A stretch of DNA of 39,905 nt from Gemmatimonadota bacterium (GTDB taxonomy: Bacteria > Gemmatimonadota > Gemmatimonadetes > Gemmatimonadales > GWC2-71-9), in assembly GCA_003251175.1 (NCBI GenBank), contig QKHC01000132.1:1-39905 (forward strand), written 5' to 3'. Both the position numbers and the translations under genes were made by a program. This document shows, in pieces, positions 16,469-24,179 of the stretch (its first letter is position 1; every line of letters begins with the position of its first letter). A model generated the notes under the pieces. That model did no database searches. It saw nothing but the letters and a program-made list of their open reading frames with translations, and had not been told where the DNA came from.

Positions 16469-18574
16469 ATGGCGACCACCCTCGACCCCATTCTCCGCCC
16501 GCGCGCAGTCGCCGTGATCGGCGCTTCACGGTCCCCCAATACCATCGGGTATCAGGTGCTCGCCAATCTCATTGACCACGGGTTCACTGGTGCCGTCTAC
16601 CCCGTGAATCCGCACGCCACCTCGGTCCACTCGGTCAAGTCGTTCCCGTCGGTCGCGGCGATCCCCGACGTGGTCGATGTCGCGATCCTCGTGGTGCCCA
16701 AGCAGCACGTCCTCCGCGTGGCCGAGGAATGCGGCCAGGCCGGGGTCCGCGGACTGGTGGTGATTTCGGCGGGTTTCAAGGAAGTCGGCGGCGACGGCGT
16801 GGAAGCGGAGCGCCGGCTGGTGGAGATCGTGGAGCGGCATCGCATGCGCATGGTGGGCCCGAACTGCATGGGGGTGCTCAACGGCCATCCGGACATCTCC
16901 ATGAACGCGACCTTCGCGCCGACGATGCCGCCGTTCGGGCACGCCGCCTTCGTGTCGCAGTCGGGCGCGCTCGGCGTGAGCGTCCTCGACTACGCCGCCG
17001 AATATGGCATCGGCATCGCCCAGTTCGTCTCGGTCGGCAACAAGCCAAACGTGAGCGGCAACGATCTGCTGTTGCAGTGGGAGCACGATCCCGACGTCCA
17101 GGTCGTGCTCATGTACGTGGAGAGCTTCGGGAACCCGCGCAAGTTTTTCGAGATCGCCTCGCGCATCACCAAGGTGAAGCCGATCATCGCCGTGAAGTCG
17201 GGTAAGTCGAAGGCGGGCGCGCGCGCGGCCTCTTCGCACACCGGTGCGCTCGCGGCGAGCGACACGGCGGTGGATGCGCTGCTCGCGCAGGCCGGCGTGC
17301 TGCGCGCCGGCTCGATCGAGGAGCTGTTCGACATGGCGATGGCCTTCTCGTGCGAGCAGCTGCCCCGCTCCCGCCGCACCGCCGTGCTGACGAACTCCGG
17401 CGGCCCCGGCATCCTCGCCGCAGACGCGCTGGAAATGCACGGGCTCGATCTGGTCGAGCTGGAGCCGCAGACGGTGGCGCGCCTGAAGCCCCTGTTCCCA
17501 CCCGAGGCATCCATCCGCAATCCGCTCGACATGATCGCCTCCGCCACCGCCGCCAACTACCAGACCGCGCTCGACGCGATTCTCACCGACGAGCGCGTCG
17601 ATTCGGCCGTAGCGATCTTCGTCCCGCCCCTGGGAGTGCGGCAGGAGGACGTCGCGGAGTCCATCGTGCGGGTGGCCCAGGCGCATCCGCTGAAGCCGGT
17701 GCTCACCGTCCTCATGGGCCGTCAGGGACTGCCCCAGGGCAAGGCCGAGCTGCACCGTGCGGGGATCCCGGCCTACATCTTCCCCGAGTCGGCCGCCCGG
17801 GCGCTCGCCGCGTTGCGCCGGCACCGCGAGTGGCGGGCGCGCCCCGATGCCCCGGGACCCGAGGTCACGGTCGACGCCGATTGCGTGCGGCGTATCGTCG
17901 CCGCGGCCCGGGCGGCGGGCCGGCGGAAGCTGACCGAGGTGGAAGCCCTGGACGTCCTGACGGCCTGCGGCATCCCGATCGCCCGCGCCCGGCTGGCGCG
18001 CGACCCCAACGACGCCGCGGCGGTGGCGGCCGAGGTCGGGTATCCCGTGGTGCTCAAGATCGTATCTCCCGAAATCGTCCATAAGACGGAAGTCGGCGGC
18101 GTGCGCACCGAAATCGACACGGCCACCGAGGTGCAGCTGGCGTGCGCCGAGATGCTGGATGCTGTGCATCAGCACGCCCCGCAGGCACGCATCGACGGCA
18201 TTCTGGTGCAGCAGATGATTCGCGGTGGGCGCGAGACGATCACCGGCATCACTCGGGATCGCGCCTTCGGTCCGCTGGTGATGTTCGGTCTCGGTGGGAT
18301 CTACGTCGAAGCGATCCGCGACGTCGTCTTCCGGATCGCGCCAATCCGCCCGCTCGATGCCCACGACATGTTGCGCGGCATCCGTGGCACCGCGATCCTC
18401 GACGGCGTGCGCGGCGCGCCACCCGTCGATGCGGCAGCGCTGGTGGACGTCCTGCTGCGCGTGTCGCGCCTGGCGGTGGAAGTCCCGGAGATCGAGGAGC
18501 TCGACATCAACCCACTGCTCGCCTTCCCCGATCGGGTCCTGGCGGTCGATGCGCGGGTGCTGGTGACGTCATGA
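16469..18574 (+). CDS. ADP-forming acetate/acyl-CoA ligase, fused alpha-beta type
   Basis: The 701-residue protein joins the two halves of NDP-forming acyl-CoA synthetases. Residues 1-130 are a CoA-binding Rossmann domain (PRAVAVIGASRSPNTIGYQVLANL, YPVNPHA). Residues 145-450 are two flavodoxin-like ligase domains with the phosphohistidine site AASSHTGALAASD. From about residue 470 an ATP-grasp domain follows (GIPIARARLARDP, GYPVVLKIVSPEIVHKTEVGGV, GILVQQMIRGGRETITGI, EELDINPLLAF). The enzyme interconverts acyl-CoA, ADP and phosphate with acid, CoA and ATP. No acetyltransferase domain is fused. The ORF extends further upstream but I chose the ATG next to the -10-like element. Its stop overlaps the next gene by 4 nt (ATGA). 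Confidence 0.92.
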   Translation: MATTLDPILRPRAVAVIGASRSPNTIGYQVLANLIDHGFTGAVYPVNPHATSVHSVKSFPSVAAIPDVVDVAILVVPKQHVLRVAEECGQAGVRGLVVISAGFKEVGGDGVEAERRLVEIVERHRMRMVGPNCMGVLNGHPDISMNATFAPTMPPFGHAAFVSQSGALGVSVLDYAAEYGIGIAQFVSVGNKPNVSGNDLLLQWEHDPDVQVVLMYVESFGNPRKFFEIASRITKVKPIIAVKSGKSKAGARAASSHTGALAASDTAVDALLAQAGVLRAGSIEELFDMAMAFSCEQLPRSRRTAVLTNSGGPGILAADALEMHGLDLVELEPQTVARLKPLFPPEASIRNPLDMIASATAANYQTALDAILTDERVDSAVAIFVPPLGVRQEDVAESIVRVAQAHPLKPVLTVLMGRQGLPQGKAELHRAGIPAYIFPESAARALAALRRHREWRARPDAPGPEVTVDADCVRRIVAAARAAGRRKLTEVEALDVLTACGIPIARARLARDPNDAAAVAAEVGYPVVLKIVSPEIVHKTEVGGVRTEIDTATEVQLACAEMLDAVHQHAPQARIDGILVQQMIRGGRETITGITRDRAFGPLVMFGLGGIYVEAIRDVVFRIAPIRPLDAHDMLRGIRGTAILDGVRGAPPVDAAALVDVLLRVSRLAVEVPEIEELDINPLLAFPDRVLAVDARVLVTS

Positions 18575-19488
18575 ACCCAATGCCCCGAATGACCGGCACG
18601 ACTCTTGGCCCGACACGCACCGTCGCCTGCGTCGCCGCGGTCCTCGCGGCCGCGCCCCTCGCCGCCCAGGCCCCGCCCGCGGCGGACATCTGGCTGGTCG
18701 ACATCGCCGTACGCAACGGACGCGTGCAGCTGGGCACGCCGGTCAACGTGACGGCGCGTCCGGGCTATGACAATCAGCCCGCCTTCCTGACCGATGGCAG
18801 CGGCTTCTATTACACCCGCATTGAGGACGGTCAGGCGGACGTGTGGCGCTACGACATCGCCGCGCGCCGGTCGGTGCAAATCACTCATACGCCCGAGAGC
18901 GAATACTCGCCCCAGCCATTGCGCAGCGACTCGGGCTTTTCGGTGGTGCGCGTCGAGGCCGATTCCGCCCAGCGGCTGTGGCGCTTTGCGCCGGACGGCT
19001 CCGCGCCGGCCGTCATCCTCCCCGACCTGGAGCCCGTTGGCTATTACGCCTGGGCGGGTCGCCAGCGCGTGGCGGCATTCCTGCTGGGCGACCCCAACGC
19101 GCTCGTCGTGGCCAATGTCGCCACCGGCCGTGCCGACACGATGGCCCGCGATATCGGTCGCTCGCTGCAGCCGATTCCGGGCCGTCCCGCGGCGACCTTC
19201 GTGCAATGGGTCTCGGCCAAGGCGCCGTGGCTCGCCGAGGTGGACGTCAGCACGCGTGCGATCCTGCGACTCATCGAGCTGCCGCGCGGCGCCGAGTTCC
19301 ACGCGTGGCTGCCGCATGGGATCGTCATTGCGGCGGTCGACACGAAGCTGTACGAATGGGCGCCGCTGCGTGGCGGCCGCTGGCGGCAATGCGCCGACCT
19401 CAAGCGCTGGGGCCTGCGGGGCATCACGCGCCTCGCGGTGAGCCCCGACGGGACACGGCTGGCCATCGTCGCGGTCGCCGCGAACTAG
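18571..19488 (+). CDS. Secreted PD40/TolB-like beta-propeller protein
   Basis: The ATG at 18571 overlaps the synthetase stop (ATGA). The 305-residue product has a signal peptide (TVACVAAVLAAAPLAAQA, cleavage probably after AQA near residue 34). A periplasmic propeller follows with TolB-type repeats: YDNQPAFLTDGSGFYYTRIEDGQADVWRYD, SEYSPQPLRSDSGFSVVRVE, RLAVSPDGTRLAIVAV. Such proteins often bind partners or peptidoglycan-associated proteins. No catalytic residues are recognisable. Translational coupling with a cytoplasmic acyl-CoA ligase is odd and may only reflect gene packing. It ends before a hairpin shared with the convergent lipoprotein gene. Confidence 0.8.
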   Translation: MNPMPRMTGTTLGPTRTVACVAAVLAAAPLAAQAPPAADIWLVDIAVRNGRVQLGTPVNVTARPGYDNQPAFLTDGSGFYYTRIEDGQADVWRYDIAARRSVQITHTPESEYSPQPLRSDSGFSVVRVEADSAQRLWRFAPDGSAPAVILPDLEPVGYYAWAGRQRVAAFLLGDPNALVVANVATGRADTMARDIGRSLQPIPGRPAATFVQWVSAKAPWLAEVDVSTRAILRLIELPRGAEFHAWLPHGIVIAAVDTKLYEWAPLRGGRWRQCADLKRWGLRGITRLAVSPDGTRLAIVAVAAN

Positions 19489-19517
19489 TCCCCGCCCGAC
19501 CGGCTCCCCGAAACGCC

Positions 19518-19550
19518 CGGCGCCCCATCGCGGCGAGCGACGGGGCGCCG
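19518..19550. terminator. GC-rich hairpin between convergent genes
   Basis: CGGCGCCCC (19518-19526) pairs perfectly with GGGGCGCCG (19542-19550) across a 15-nt loop. It lies in the 81-nt gap between two convergent genes and has no T-run on either side. It could stop or stabilise transcripts from both directions. Confidence 0.5.
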
Positions 19551-19569
19551 AGGTGCCGAGGGCGACGAC

Positions 19570-20259
19570 TCAGTCGCGGTCCGGCAGGACGATCGCGCCG
19601 ACCGGCAATCCACCTCCGGGTGCATCGAGCGCCACCCCGGTGCGAATCTGCCCGGCCGCGAGCGCCAGCGTCCCGGTGTCGAGCGCCACGGTCTTGGTCC
19701 CGGTCGCCGTCACGCGGACCTGGTAGTCACCGGCCGGGGCGGCGATGTAGGGAGATGCCGCCTTGAAATCGACTGCGGCGAGGGACGGCACCATCATGGA
19801 GATGTCCGCACCCGGCGCCGTGACGTAGATGTCCACCAAGCCCGCCGTCGGCGAGGCGTGGACCAGTCGCACCTTCACGTTGCCGGGGGCGGGCGCGCTG
19901 TTATCGTCGACCAGCAGCAACGCCTCGATCGCGGCCACGGGCCCCACGGCCAGCACCGTGTAGTCCGTCCCGCTCGTCAGAGTCGGTGTCACGCTGATCA
20001 CGGACGTGGCGCCGCCGGTCGGGCGGACCTCGATCGCGCGAGCCCCGGCGGGCACGGTGAGGTACCCCGACGCCATCTGATAGGCGACGTTGGTCAGCGC
20101 CACCGTCCCGTCCACCAGCACGTCGACATTGGGAGCGTCGGGGCTGGCATGCACGACGCGCAGTCGGGCCTGGGACGTCACGTTGGTGCCGCTGTCGTCG
20201 TTGCAGGCGGCGGCCCCGAATACGAGCGACAGGGCAGCGAGGGCAGCAGAGACTCTCAT
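19570..20259 (-). CDS. DUF4397 lipoprotein
   Basis: The ATG at 20259 begins a lipoprotein signal (RVSAALAALSLVFGAAAC, lipobox GAAC-type at residues 16-19). The 229-residue protein then has two copies of the DUF4397 motif: RLRVVHASPDAPNVDVLVDG and VRLVHASPTAGLVDIYVTAPGAD. Each is followed by strands such as GYLTVPAGARAIEVRPTGG and SPYIAAPAGDYQVRVTATG. DUF4397 proteins are envelope-exposed beta-sandwich proteins of unknown role. A near-consensus promoter (TTGACA-N17-TACAAT) drives it, the best promoter I can see in the window, and that promoter is interleaved with the predicted CarH operator. I infer that it may belong to the light/B12 regulon. It is divergent from carH. Confidence 0.87.
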   Translation of the reverse strand: MRVSAALAALSLVFGAAACNDDSGTNVTSQARLRVVHASPDAPNVDVLVDGTVALTNVAYQMASGYLTVPAGARAIEVRPTGGATSVISVTPTLTSGTDYTVLAVGPVAAIEALLLVDDNSAPAPGNVKVRLVHASPTAGLVDIYVTAPGADISMMVPSLAAVDFKAASPYIAAPAGDYQVRVTATGTKTVALDTGTLALAAGQIRTGVALDAPGGGLPVGAIVLPDRD

Positions 20260-20284
20260 GGCACGGCTCCTTGCGTTCAGTAGT

Positions 20285-20323
20285 TGTTGACTAATCGTAC
20301 ATATATTGTATATCTTACGTTCG
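20285..20323 (-). promoter_or_regulatory. Predicted CarH/LitR operator: 11-bp-spaced direct repeats
   Basis: On the minus strand, TATACA (20312-20307), TGTACG (20301-20296) and TCAACA (20290-20285) recur at exactly 11-bp steps. A weak fourth, CGAACG, sits at 20323-20318. The published Thermus CarH operator (recalled) has three 11-bp direct repeats of the form nnTnTACAnnn, each taken by one MerR domain of the tetramer. The first copy here matches TnTACA exactly and the others differ by one base. The array covers the -10 of the minus promoter and the likely plus promoter. Confidence 0.6.
20287..20316 (+). promoter_or_regulatory. Candidate promoter for the carH operon
   Basis: TTGACT (20287-20292) and TATCTT (20311-20316) are 18 nt apart and lie inside the predicted operator array. 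This would give a leader of about 50 nt before the ATG at 20377. Overlap with the operator implies autorepression. Confidence 0.42.
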
Positions 20324-20333
20324 GTCGTGTCAA
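20305..20333 (-). promoter_or_regulatory. Strong sigma70-like promoter for the DUF4397 lipoprotein
   Basis: TTGACA (20333-20328), a 17-nt spacer and TACAAT (20310-20305) read towards the lipoprotein start at 20259. It matches the -35 consensus fully and the -10 at five of six bases. The -10 overlaps the best CarH repeat (20312-20307). Confidence 0.7.
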
Positions 20334-20376
20334 CCGGAAGATTGACAAAGCATGAACACAAACTCCTGGCTTGGTG

Positions 20377-21297
20377 ATGGCGAAGGCTGAAGCGGCCGAT
20401 CGCGTTCCCCGCCACCCGATGCGCCTGGTGGCCCGCCGCACCGGACTGACCCCCGCCCGCCTGCGCATCTGGGAGCGCCGCTACGGGGTGGTCCGGCCGG
20501 GCCGCACCGCGGGTGGCCAGCGGCTGTACTCCGACGATGATGTCGCGCGGCTCACGCTGCTGGCTCGGGCCACGGGGGCGGGCCATGCGCTGGCACAGGT
20601 CGCACGGTTCTCGCGGGTCCAGCTCGAAGAGCTCCTGCAGCGCGACGCGCCGTCGCCCGCCGTGGCGCCGGGCGGCCCACCGGATGCCGTGCTCGTCGAG
20701 CGACTCCTGGACCTGGTGAAGCGTCTCGACGGCGCCGCTCTCGAGCGGGCGCTGCGTCGGGCGGCGCTGTCGCTCGGGCCCACGGGGTTCGCCGAGCAGG
20801 TGGCGGCACCGCTGCTGTGGGCGATCGGGGCGGCGTGGCACGCGGGCGCGCTATCCCCCGCCCACGAGCACCTCGCGTCAGCGGTGGTGAGCCGCGTGGT
20901 CACATGGCTGACCCGCCAGTTGGAGCCGGCCGAGGGCGCGCCCGCACTGGTGGTGGCCACGCCCGCGGGCGAGCGACACGAGCTGGGCGCGGCCCTGGTG
21001 GCAGCCACCGCCGCCGAGGCGGGGTGGCGCGTCATCTATCTGGGGGCAGACCTCCCGGCGGCGGACATCGCCGCCGCCGCCGCGCAGGCGCGCGCGCGCG
21101 CAGTGGCCCTCAGCCTCGTGGACGGCAGCGGCGGCCGTGCGTTGCGCGCTGAGATCGAGCGTATCGGCGCGCGTCTCGGCGCCAGCGTGCCGCTCATCAT
21201 CGGAGGCAGCGCGGCGGCGACGCTCACCGCTCCGGGGGTGCAGGTCTGCCCGACCCTATCCACATTGCGCGCCGTGCTCCAGGAGATGGCATCATGA
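20377..21297 (+). CDS. carH: CarH/LitR-type AdoCbl-dependent photoreceptor repressor (MerR + B12-binding)
   Basis: The protein has 306 residues from ATG 20377; in-frame GTG 20374 and TTG 20371 are alternatives. Residues 14-80 are a MerR winged helix (RLVARRTGLTPARLRIWERRYG, GGQRLYSDDDVARL). Residues 100-190 are the four-helix cap with the CarH-type motif W154-x9-E164-H165 (WHAGALSPAHEHLASAVV). Residues 190-305 are the cobalamin Rossmann domain with the lower-ligand His201 in GERHELGAAL, plus YLGADLP and IIGGSAA. Spacing between these residues is nearly that of Thermus CarH. The family binds DNA as an AdoCbl tetramer in the dark and falls apart on light, derepressing its targets. It leads the lipid operon, its stop overlapping the next start (ATGATGA). 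Confidence 0.92.
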   Translation: MAKAEAADRVPRHPMRLVARRTGLTPARLRIWERRYGVVRPGRTAGGQRLYSDDDVARLTLLARATGAGHALAQVARFSRVQLEELLQRDAPSPAVAPGGPPDAVLVERLLDLVKRLDGAALERALRRAALSLGPTGFAEQVAAPLLWAIGAAWHAGALSPAHEHLASAVVSRVVTWLTRQLEPAEGAPALVVATPAGERHELGAALVAATAAEAGWRVIYLGADLPAADIAAAAAQARARAVALSLVDGSGGRALRAEIERIGARLGASVPLIIGGSAAATLTAPGVQVCPTLSTLRAVLQEMAS

Positions 21298-22166
21298 TGA
21301 CGCGGCTGCAGAAGCTCGTGCAGTGGTTCGACACCAGCCAGGCCGCCGAGGGCGGCCCAACCGACCGCGTCGACTGGGTACGGGTGATCCCCTTCCTGGG
21401 GGTGCACGCGATGTGCCTGGGGGTGATCTGGGTCGGTTGGAGCTGGACGGCGGTCGGTGTTGCCGCGGGGTTGTACGCCGTGCGCATGTTCGCGATCACC
21501 GGCTTCTACCATCGGTACTTCTCACACCGCGCCTACCGCACCTCACGCGGATGGCAGTTCGTGTTCGCCCTGCTCGGCGCCAGCGCAGCACAACGCGGAC
21601 CGTTGTGGTGGGCGGCGCACCATCGCAAGCACCATCGCCACTCCGACACCGAGCTGGACGTGCACTCGCCGCGGCACCACGGCTTCTGGTGGGCGCACAT
21701 GGGCTGGATCACGGCGGCGGGCAATTTTCCCACGGATCTCTCCCAGGTGCGCGATCTCGCCCGATACCCGGAGCTCCGGTTTCTCGACCGGTACGACATC
21801 GTCGTCCCGACCGCGCTGGCCGCGACGCTGTTCTGGGCCGGGGGCTGGCAGCTCCTGATCTGGGGGTTCTTCGTCTCAACCGTGGTGCTGTTCCATTGCA
21901 CCTGCTTCATCAACTCGCTCGCGCATCAGCTGGGCCGCCGACGCTACCCCACGCCGGACGACAGTCGGAACAGTTTCCTGCTCGCGCTGATCTGCTTCGG
22001 CGAGGGATGGCACAACAACCACCACCACTACCCGGGAGCCGCACGACAGGGGTTCCGCTGGTGGGAGATCGATCTCACGTATTACGGCCTGTGGCTGCTC
22101 GCGCGGCTGCGCATCGTCCGCGAGCTCCGCCCCGTGCCGGAGCGCGTGCTGCGAGCGGCGGCGTAG
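21294..22166 (+). CDS. Membrane fatty-acid (acyl-CoA) desaturase
   Basis: The 290-residue integral membrane protein has the three histidine boxes of di-iron acyl desaturases: HRYFSH (73-78), HHRKHH (109-114) and HNNHH (240-244). Four hydrophobic segments are split by these boxes (about 32-70, 85-100 and two in 160-205). A delta-9 type activity, placing a cis double bond in a saturated acyl chain with O2, is the family default; the exact position and carrier are inferred. It is translationally coupled to carH (start inside ATGATGA) and sits upstream of enzymes that act on double bonds. The likely role is to make the unsaturated substrate for them. Confidence 0.92.
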   Translation: MMTRLQKLVQWFDTSQAAEGGPTDRVDWVRVIPFLGVHAMCLGVIWVGWSWTAVGVAAGLYAVRMFAITGFYHRYFSHRAYRTSRGWQFVFALLGASAAQRGPLWWAAHHRKHHRHSDTELDVHSPRHHGFWWAHMGWITAAGNFPTDLSQVRDLARYPELRFLDRYDIVVPTALAATLFWAGGWQLLIWGFFVSTVVLFHCTCFINSLAHQLGRRRYPTPDDSRNSFLLALICFGEGWHNNHHHYPGAARQGFRWWEIDLTYYGLWLLARLRIVRELRPVPERVLRAAA

Positions 22167-22173
22167 CGACCTC

Positions 22174-23409
22174 ATGCGGATCGCGGTCATCGGCTCCGGC
22201 ATCGCCGGGCTCGTCTGTGCCTACCGGCTGCACCCCAACCATGAGGTCACGGTCTTCGAGGCCTCCGACTGGATCGGTGGCCACATCCACACCCTCGACT
22301 TCCAGACACCGAGCGGACGCTGGGCGGTGGATACGGGCTTCATCGTCTACAACGAGCGCAACTACCCCCTGTTCACGCAGCTGCTCGACGAGCTGCGAGT
22401 CGCCTCGCAGTCGGCGACGATGAGCTTCAGCGTGCGCTGCGAGCGCACCGGCCTGGAATACAACGGGTCGTCGCTCGCGCAGCTGTTCTCCCAGCGCCGC
22501 AACCTCGTGCGCCCGTCGTTCTATCAGATGGTCGTCGACATTGCGCGGTTCAGTCGTGAGGCGCCGCTCGACCTGGCGCCCCACGCGCCCGACCTGACGA
22601 TCGGGGAGTACGTGCGCCGCCAGGGCTACTCGACGGCGTTCGTTGACAATTATCTCGTGCCTATCGGTGCGGCGATCTGGTCCCAGCCGCCCGGACGACT
22701 ACTCGACATGCCTGCCGCGTTCGTGGTGCGGTTTCTCGACAACCACGGCATGCTCTCACTGGGGGAGCGTCCACCATGGAGGACGATCGCCGGTGGCGCC
22801 ATCCAGTATGTGAATGCCCTGGTGGCGGGCTTTCGCGATCGCGTCCGGCTGGGTCAGCCGGTGCGCCGGGTTGTGCGGCACGACGACCACGTGATGGTGG
22901 ACGAGACCCCGTTCGATCACGTGATTCTCGCCTGCCATGCCGATCAGGCACTCGCGCTGCTCGCCGACCCCACGCCTGCGGAGCAGGCGGTCCTCGGCGC
23001 CCTGCCCTATCAGGCCAATTCGGTGGTGGTCCACACCGACACCTCACTGCTGCCGCGACGGCGTCGGGCGTGGGGCGGATGGAACTACCATATCCGCCGC
23101 GACACCAATCTCACCGCGCCGGTGGCGATCACCTACAACATGAACGCACTCCAGTCGCTCGATGCGCCGGAGACGTTCTGCGTCACCCTGAATCACGAAG
23201 ACGCGATCGATCCGGCCCGTGTGCTCGCCCGCCTCACGTACCATCATCCCGTTTACACGCACGCCGGCACGGCCGCCCAGGCACGCTGGAATGAAATCAG
23301 CGGCGAGCGTCGCACGCATTACTGCGGCGCGTACTGGGGCAACGGCTTCCACGAGGACGGAGTACGCAGCGCGACCGCTGTCATCGCATGGTTCGAGGGA
23401 CGCCAATGA
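22174..23409 (+). CDS. FAD-dependent oxidoreductase (amine-oxidase superfamily), BfaA/TmsA- or UfaD-like
   Basis: The 411-residue protein starts with a dinucleotide motif (RIAVIGSGIAGLVCAYRL), then VTVFEASDWIGGHIHT and WAVDTGFIVYNERNYPLF, all typical of this NAD(P)/FAD-binding subgroup. YLVPIGAAIWSQPPGRLLDMPAAFVVRFLDNHGMLS is the substrate-domain signature. Relatives sit beside Cfa-like methyltransferases. In actinobacteria (recalled: BfaA/TmsA) they reduce the 10-methylene acyl chain to 10-methyl. In Rhodobacter a relative (UfaD) desaturates methylated chains on the way to furan fatty acids. Which reaction happens here cannot be decided. It lies 7 nt after the desaturase stop, and its own stop overlaps the DUF1365 start (ATGA). 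Confidence 0.88.
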   Translation: MRIAVIGSGIAGLVCAYRLHPNHEVTVFEASDWIGGHIHTLDFQTPSGRWAVDTGFIVYNERNYPLFTQLLDELRVASQSATMSFSVRCERTGLEYNGSSLAQLFSQRRNLVRPSFYQMVVDIARFSREAPLDLAPHAPDLTIGEYVRRQGYSTAFVDNYLVPIGAAIWSQPPGRLLDMPAAFVVRFLDNHGMLSLGERPPWRTIAGGAIQYVNALVAGFRDRVRLGQPVRRVVRHDDHVMVDETPFDHVILACHADQALALLADPTPAEQAVLGALPYQANSVVVHTDTSLLPRRRRAWGGWNYHIRRDTNLTAPVAITYNMNALQSLDAPETFCVTLNHEDAIDPARVLARLTYHHPVYTHAGTAAQARWNEISGERRTHYCGAYWGNGFHEDGVRSATAVIAWFEGRQ

Positions 23410-24179
23410 GGAGCGCCCTGTATCACGGAACTGTGCGGCACCGGCGCGCCGGACCCGTCCCGCACGCCTTCCGCTATCGCCTGTTCATGGTGTACCTCGA
23501 CCTGGCGGAGCTTCCCGGTCTGTTCGATCGGTTCTGGCTGTGGTCGGCGCGCCGCCCCGCCCCGGCCTGGTGGCGCCGCGCCGACTACCTCGGTCCGACC
23601 ACCATGCCACTCGACGACGCCGTCCGCGATGCCGTGTGCGCGCGGACCGGGCGGCGCCCGGCAGGTCCCGTCCGGATGCTCACGCATCTGCGCTATTGGG
23701 GCTACAGCATGAATCCCGTCACGTTCTACTACTGCTTCGACGGCGCCGATCGCCAGCTCGACGCGGTCGTGGCGGAGATCACGAACACACCTTGGGGCGA
23801 GCGTCACACCTACGTGCTGGCCCGCGAGCCCGGCCAGGAGCTCGGAGCGCCGGGGACACCGCTGACGGGGACGTTCGCCAAGCGCTTCCACGTGTCGCCG
23901 TTCATGAGCATGGACCACACCTACCGGTGGCGCCTCTCGATCCCGGGCCGGCGCGTGCTCGTTCACATGGAGAATTCACACCACGGGCGCCCGCTGTTCG
24001 ATGCCACCCTGGCGCTGCGACGCCGACGGCTGACCGGCCCCGCCCTCGCCGCAACGCTGGTCCGGCACCCCTGGATGACTGCGGCGGTGACCGCGGGGAT
24101 CTACTGGCAGGCGCTCCGGCTGTGGCTCAAGGGCACGCCCTTCCATGTCCATCCGGCGAAACGCGGAGTGGCCGCGTGA
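23406..24179 (+). CDS. DUF1365 protein of the modified-fatty-acid cluster
   Basis: The ATG at 23406 overlaps the previous stop (ATGA), giving 257 residues. DUF1365 hallmarks are present: YHGTVRHRRAGPVPHAFRYRLFMVYLDLAELP at the start, RMLTHLRYWGYSMNPVTFYYCFD in the middle, EITNTPWGERHTYV, and KRFHVSPFMSMDHTYRWRL. The C-terminal part has a hydrophobic helix (LVRHPWMTAAVTAGIYWQALRLW). The biochemical function is not established. The family is nearly always found between an FAD oxidoreductase and a Cfa-like methyltransferase, as here, so a role in handling or presenting lipid-linked acyl chains is a reasonable guess. Its stop overlaps the next start (GTGA). Confidence 0.9.
   Translation: MRSALYHGTVRHRRAGPVPHAFRYRLFMVYLDLAELPGLFDRFWLWSARRPAPAWWRRADYLGPTTMPLDDAVRDAVCARTGRRPAGPVRMLTHLRYWGYSMNPVTFYYCFDGADRQLDAVVAEITNTPWGERHTYVLAREPGQELGAPGTPLTGTFAKRFHVSPFMSMDHTYRWRLSIPGRRVLVHMENSHHGRPLFDATLALRRRRLTGPALAATLVRHPWMTAAVTAGIYWQALRLWLKGTPFHVHPAKRGVAA

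Noticed and set aside
16526-18364. Minus-strand 612-codon open frame
   Set aside because: It is antisense to the ADP-forming acyl-CoA synthetase, which is a complete recognisable protein.
23219-24175. N-terminal extension of the Cfa gene in a longer open frame (to 23219)
   Set aside because: It would overlap the whole DUF1365 gene. The GTG at 24176 fits the GTGA coupling pattern and the family start.
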